From positions 1 to 10,635 of the forward strand of contig JADLGT010000333.1 in assembly GCA_020849195.1 (NCBI GenBank): a stretch of 10,635 bases of DNA. The letters are read 5' to 3'. Of the stretch, positions 7,723 through 10,635 are shown piece after piece. Under the pieces are notes generated by a model. It was not told where the DNA came from. It searched no databases and saw only the letters and a list, made by a program, of their open reading frames with translations. Both the position numbers and the translations under genes were made by a program. This DNA comes from Bacteroidia bacterium. GTDB taxonomy: Bacteria; Bacteroidota; Bacteroidia; JABDFU01. Numbering within the stretch: position 1 is the first letter of the stretch; every line of letters starts with the position of its first letter.

Positions 7723-7782
7723 CGGACCGTTATTTGCAAGTTAAACCCAATTCGACAATTTTGTCTCAAATTCTTAAACGCC

Positions 7783-7800
7783 TTGTAATCGTTCCGTAAT
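7783..7800 (+). promoter_or_regulatory. Candidate Pho box of the porin gene
   Basis: TTGTAAT (7783-7789) and CCGTAAT (7794-7800) are two 7-bp direct half-sites separated by 4 bp, an 11-bp period. This is the layout of PhoB boxes (CTGTCAT-n4-CTGTCAT in E. coli), with a different core. It ends 10 bp before a -7-like element, GACTTTTG (7811-7818), the placement of a Pho box that replaces the upstream promoter element. A similar pair precedes pstS. No PhoB/PhoR gene is in the window. Confidence 0.5.
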
Positions 7801-7841
7801 ATCCAAGATTGACTTTTGCATCATTAAATAAATAATAAATA

Positions 7842-9116
7842 ATGAAAGTAAAAGCAAAAAGACGAGCACACAAGATGTTGCTTATTGGAGCTGTCGGATT
7901 ATTAGGAATCGCAAAATCCTATGCTCAGGAATCAGATTCAGCAAGATTAGCACAATTAGAAGAAAACGTTAGTAAACTTGAAGTCTTAAACGGTTTTAAA
8001 GTATCCGGATATTTTCAGGGTCAATTTCAATATGGACAAGGTAATGCTGCACTGAAAGTGGGTTCTCCCAACACCGACCTAAATAGTGATTTTAACCGTA
8101 TCGGTATCCGCAGAGGTCGTTTGAAATTTTCGTATGAAAAAGGTATTGCAACAGGGGTATTTCAAATTGATATGACGGATAAAGGAATTGTATTAAAAGA
8201 TGCCTATCTGCAACTAAAAGATTTAAAATATAGTGCAAGTACTTTTAAAGTGGGGGTATTCAACCGACCATTTGGTTATGAAATAGAAAGGTCTTCTTCA
8301 CTTAGAGAATCACCTGAGCGTGCAACCGTAATTACAACATTATTTCCCGAAGAAAGAGATTTAGGCGCAATGGTATCCTTGCAAGCAAAGAAAACATCAC
8401 CTTGGAATATTTTGAAATTGGATGCAGGACTTTTTGCGGGAAATGGAATTAAATCGGATATTAAAAACAGAAAAGATTTTATTGGCCATTTATCTTTAAA
8501 CAAGAGTTTCAATGAAACTATAAAAGTTAGCGGTGGAGTTTCTTATTATAACGGAAGTGTGTATCAGGGAACTAAAAATATTTATAGGCTTCAGAATAAT
8601 GCCTTTGTTGTTGATAGTACGGCTGCCAATAAAGGGAAACACGCCAAAAGAGAATATTTCGGGTTTGATGCTCAATTTGGAGCTATCACTAAATTCGGAT
8701 TAACTTCTATTTCGGGTGAATTTATTACCGGTACACAACCTGGAGACAAAACTGGCAGTAAAAGCCCCAATAGTGCTACCGTAGGCACTTCTGATACTTA
8801 TATCCGAAACTTTAGCGGAGGCTATGTTTGTTTAGTCCAAGATTTTGGGAAACTACCATTTTCTGCCGTAGTCAAATACGATTGGTATGATCCTAATACT
8901 AAGGTTTCTAAAGACCAAATAGGGTTGAATGGTATCGGAAAAGGCGACATCGCCTATCAAACAACAGGACTTGGTTTACTATGGAAAATAAACAATAACC
9001 TGAGAGCTACTGCTTATTATGAGTTGGTGAAAAACGAAACATCAAAAAATCTTACCGGTTATGATAAAGACATTAAAGATGATGTTTTCACACTTAGGCT
9101 TCAATACAAATTCTAA
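7842..9116 (+). CDS. Outer-membrane porin of the phosphate-selective OprO/OprP family
   Basis: The 424-residue protein begins with a basic n-region and a hydrophobic core (MLLIGAVGLLGIA) and a probable cleavage site after SYA (residue 28), so it is exported. A short heptad-like segment (about 31-48, SARLAQLEENVSKLEVL) precedes the barrel, as in many porins of this group. The rest alternates aromatic and polar residues in beta strands (GYFQGQFQYGQ, FNRIGIRRGRLKFSYEKG, AYLQLKDLKYS, FKVGVFNRPFGYEIERSSSLRE), with the F-N-R-P-F-G segment typical of PF07396. It ends in LRLQYKF, a terminal Phe recognised by the outer-membrane assembly machinery. It should let phosphate or polyphosphate cross the outer membrane for the PstS protein encoded next. 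A candidate Pho box lies upstream. Confidence 0.85.
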   Translation: MKVKAKRRAHKMLLIGAVGLLGIAKSYAQESDSARLAQLEENVSKLEVLNGFKVSGYFQGQFQYGQGNAALKVGSPNTDLNSDFNRIGIRRGRLKFSYEKGIATGVFQIDMTDKGIVLKDAYLQLKDLKYSASTFKVGVFNRPFGYEIERSSSLRESPERATVITTLFPEERDLGAMVSLQAKKTSPWNILKLDAGLFAGNGIKSDIKNRKDFIGHLSLNKSFNETIKVSGGVSYYNGSVYQGTKNIYRLQNNAFVVDSTAANKGKHAKREYFGFDAQFGAITKFGLTSISGEFITGTQPGDKTGSKSPNSATVGTSDTYIRNFSGGYVCLVQDFGKLPFSAVVKYDWYDPNTKVSKDQIGLNGIGKGDIAYQTTGLGLLWKINNNLRATAYYELVKNETSKNLTGYDKDIKDDVFTLRLQYKF

Positions 9117-9117
9117 A

Positions 9118-9135
9118 TCGTAACCGAATTGTAAC
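9118..9135 (+). promoter_or_regulatory. Candidate Pho box of pstS
   Basis: TCGTAAC (9118-9124) and TTGTAAC (9129-9135) are direct half-sites with 4 bp between them, the same layout as the pair before the porin. The common pattern is YYGTAAY-n4-YYGTAAY, where the first base may be T or C. A further CTGTAAT begins at 9151, 22 bp (two periods) after the second half-site. I see no clear TAnnTTTG element between this site and the pstS start at 9210. Confidence 0.45.
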
Positions 9136-9209
9136 AGAAATTAAAACCACCTGTAATATTCTAAGCGCAATTTTACACTGTAATTATTAAACAAGTAAAA
9201 TAATAAAAA

Positions 9210-10025
9210 ATGAAAAAAGTAATCGTATTCGCATTAGGTATCGTAGCAATGGTATCACAAGTAAATGCACAAAAAATTAAAGGATCTGAAACTGTTTTGC
9301 CTATTACACAAAAAGCAGCAGAAGTATTTATGAAGAGTAATGCTAACAGTCGCATCACAGTTACCGGAGGCGGAAGTGGAGTGGGTATTGCTGCTCTGAT
9401 TGAAGGTACAACTGATATCGCGCAAGCATCAAGAAAAATGAAATTTGATGAAAGACAAAAAGTTCAGGAAGGCGGAAATACTTTAAAAGAAGTCATCATT
9501 GCTTATGATGCAATGGCAATTATTGTAAATCCTGCAAACAAAGTTTCTAATCTTACGCGCGAACAATTAGAAGGTATCTTCACTGGGAAAATAAAAAACT
9601 GGAAAGAAGTAGGTGGAGAAGATTTGAAAATTATTCCTTATGCTCGTGAAACTTCATCTGGAACTTATGAATTTTTCAAGGAAAGCGTTCTAAAAAATAA
9701 AAACTATATGTCGGGTATTATGAGTATGCCCGCTAATGGAGCCATCATTCAATCAGTAGGTCAAACAAAAGGTGCTATTGCTTATGTGGGTTTAGCTTAT
9801 GTAAATAAAAGTGTAAAAGACTTGCACGTTTCTTATAATGGTGGGAAAACATTTGTTGAGCCATCTTATGCTAATGCAAAAAATAAAACCTACCCCATTG
9901 TTAGACCTTTATTCTACTACTATCTCGCAAAATCGGAATCAAAAGTAAAACCTTATATCAACTTCATACTTTCTCCTGCCGGACAAAAAATAGTAGATGA
10001 AGTTGGTTATGTTGATTTAAAATAA
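9210..10025 (+). CDS. pstS: Phosphate ABC transporter substrate-binding protein PstS
   Basis: This 271-residue exported protein has a signal peptide (MKKVIVFALGIVAMVSQVNA, likely cut after residue 20) and the PBP-like fold of PF12849. Phosphate-contact regions of the family are present: GSETVLP (25-31), GGGSG (53-57), the ASRKM segment (73-77), and RETSSGTYEFF (146-156). The hinge/second-lobe segment AIIVNPANKVSNLTREQLEGIFTGKIKNWKEVGG spans 103-136, and KGAIAYVGLAYV is at 187-198. There is no lipobox, so it is a soluble periplasmic protein and not a lipoprotein. It is shorter than E. coli PstS (346 residues) but within the range for this Bacteroidota form. It captures phosphate and hands it to the PstC/PstA channel. 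The gene is 31 bp before pstC and 93 bp after the porin. Confidence 0.93.
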   Translation: MKKVIVFALGIVAMVSQVNAQKIKGSETVLPITQKAAEVFMKSNANSRITVTGGGSGVGIAALIEGTTDIAQASRKMKFDERQKVQEGGNTLKEVIIAYDAMAIIVNPANKVSNLTREQLEGIFTGKIKNWKEVGGEDLKIIPYARETSSGTYEFFKESVLKNKNYMSGIMSMPANGAIIQSVGQTKGAIAYVGLAYVNKSVKDLHVSYNGGKTFVEPSYANAKNKTYPIVRPLFYYYLAKSESKVKPYINFILSPAGQKIVDEVGYVDLK

Positions 10026-10056
10026 GTTTTCTGAAAATTGAATTTTTATTATAGAA

Positions 10057-10635
10057 ATGTTTAAGAAAATTTCAAATACAATTATCAAACAATTACTAAC
10101 AGTTAGCGGTGCCATTACAGGGATCGCTATACTGTTTATCTCTCTGTTTCTTTTCAAAGAAGGCTTGGGGCTTTTTAAAACACCGGCCATAGAAAAAGGC
10201 TATGTTTTAATTGTAAATTCAAAAAATAAGATAAATCATTTAAGTCCAGAAGAAATAAAAGAGGTCTTTGATTCGGAAATTACAAACTGGAAAGAATTAG
10301 GTGGTGCTGACAAAGAAATTCGCATCTTTAGAATTGATGAAATCTTTCAACAATACTCAGATGAAGAGCTTGGAGAAAATTACAAACTGCTACCTGAAAA
10401 ATTAGCAATAGTGATTAAAGATGATGAAGGTATTATAGCTTTTATTCCTCAACAATACGCACCCAAACAAAGCTCCAGCATCAAAGAATTACCCATAGGA
10501 AATATTTCAGTTTCGGACTTTTTTTTAGGAAAAGAATATTTGCCTACGGCCACACCATCTCCTTTGTTTGGAACGCTGCCATTACTTTTGGGAACACTAT
10601 TAGTAAGTATAATGGCTATTGTGTTAGCCTTGCCA
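10057..10635 (+). CDS. pstC: Phosphate ABC transporter permease PstC, 5' part, with PstS-like extra domain
   Basis: From the ATG at 10057 an open frame of 193 codons runs off the window. Residues 13-36 form a first membrane segment (LLTVSGAITGIAILFISLFLF). Residues 48-134 are a periplasmic insertion. Residues 153-193 (FFLGKEYLPTATPSPLFGTLPLLLGT and on) match the start of the PstC permease core, where FGTLPLLLGTLLVS corresponds to the FG-x-L-P-x-x-x-G-T segment of the family. The insertion resembles PstS residues 102-147 and 185-197: LIVNSKNKINHLSPEEIKEVF and ITNWKELGG, then EGIIAFIPQQY. It lacks the phosphate-contact loop RETSSGT. The gene lies 31 bp after pstS, and pstA and pstB should follow. 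The rest of the permease is outside the window. Confidence 0.88.
   Translation, partial: MFKKISNTIIKQLLTVSGAITGIAILFISLFLFKEGLGLFKTPAIEKGYVLIVNSKNKINHLSPEEIKEVFDSEITNWKELGGADKEIRIFRIDEIFQQYSDEELGENYKLLPEKLAIVIKDDEGIIAFIPQQYAPKQSSSIKELPIGNISVSDFFLGKEYLPTATPSPLFGTLPLLLGTLLVSIMAIVLALP

Larger units (their letters stand above)
7438..7733. repeat. GC-rich palindromic mosaic element, REP-like
   Basis: This stretch stands out from the AT-rich surroundings by its GC content and nested palindromes. It also accounts for most of the 366-bp gene-free gap (7476-7841). AAGCCGCCGGACCG occurs at 7557-7570 and 7716-7729 and inverted at 7605-7618. The outer ends are partly complementary: AAC plus GCGGTTTG at 7445-7457 against CAAAGCCGC and GTT at 7714-7731. 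An inner pair, CAAGCAGGGGTT (7463-7474) against 7540-7551, matches at 10 of 12 positions. TTTGAACT occurs twice (7484-7491, 7503-7510). No convincing protein is encoded. I infer a repeat that is present in many copies in the genome; this cannot be confirmed from one window. Confidence 0.6.

Noticed and set aside
7438..7733. Integron attC site
   Set aside because: The AAC/GTT edges and complementary inner boxes are suggestive, but about 290 bp is too long, the outer boxes do not pair fully and no integrase or second site is seen.

Overview
The window looks like chromosomal DNA of a Bacteroidota bacterium (Flavobacteriia, Sphingobacteriia or Chitinophagia type; I cannot name a genus). The reasons are low GC coding DNA, A-rich leaders with almost no Shine-Dalgarno sequences, promoter elements matching the Bacteroidota -7 consensus TAnnTTTG, and protein families typical of the phylum.

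Region 1 (1-3965, all minus strand) is a block of small redox-type genes. First comes a cut-off cupin gene. Then, reading leftward from 3965, there is an F420/NADP oxidoreductase-like protein, the decayed tail of a type-B carboxylesterase, a DUF2461 protein, a small dimeric alpha-beta barrel protein, an aldo/keto reductase and a short-chain dehydrogenase. The last four intact genes are tightly spaced and probably form one operon behind the F420-like gene.

Region 2 (3966-7475, plus strand) starts at a divergent promoter and holds an AraC-family regulator, a CPA1 Na+/H+ antiporter and an alpha/beta hydrolase. They are separated by only 6 and 3 bp, so they are probably one transcript. The best regulatory signal is a 37-bp element (33/37 identical) that occurs twice. 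One copy lies before the cupin gene and one before the minus-strand operon, each at exactly the same distance from a matching -7 box. It is the likely operator of the AraC protein and would tie both transcripts into one regulon.

Region 3 (7438-7733) is a GC-rich palindromic mosaic with a perfect 25-bp hairpin and two further stem-loops. It has no gene and looks like a repeated, REP-like element; it also appears to supply the C-terminal tail of the hydrolase.

Region 4 (7783-10635, plus strand) is a phosphate-uptake locus: an OprO/OprP-type outer-membrane porin, the phosphate-binding protein PstS, and the 5' part of pstC. Both the porin and pstS are preceded by paired 7-bp half-sites with 11-bp periodicity, the layout of a Pho box. 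The PstC N-terminus carries an extra domain between its first two membrane segments that resembles one lobe of the neighbouring PstS.
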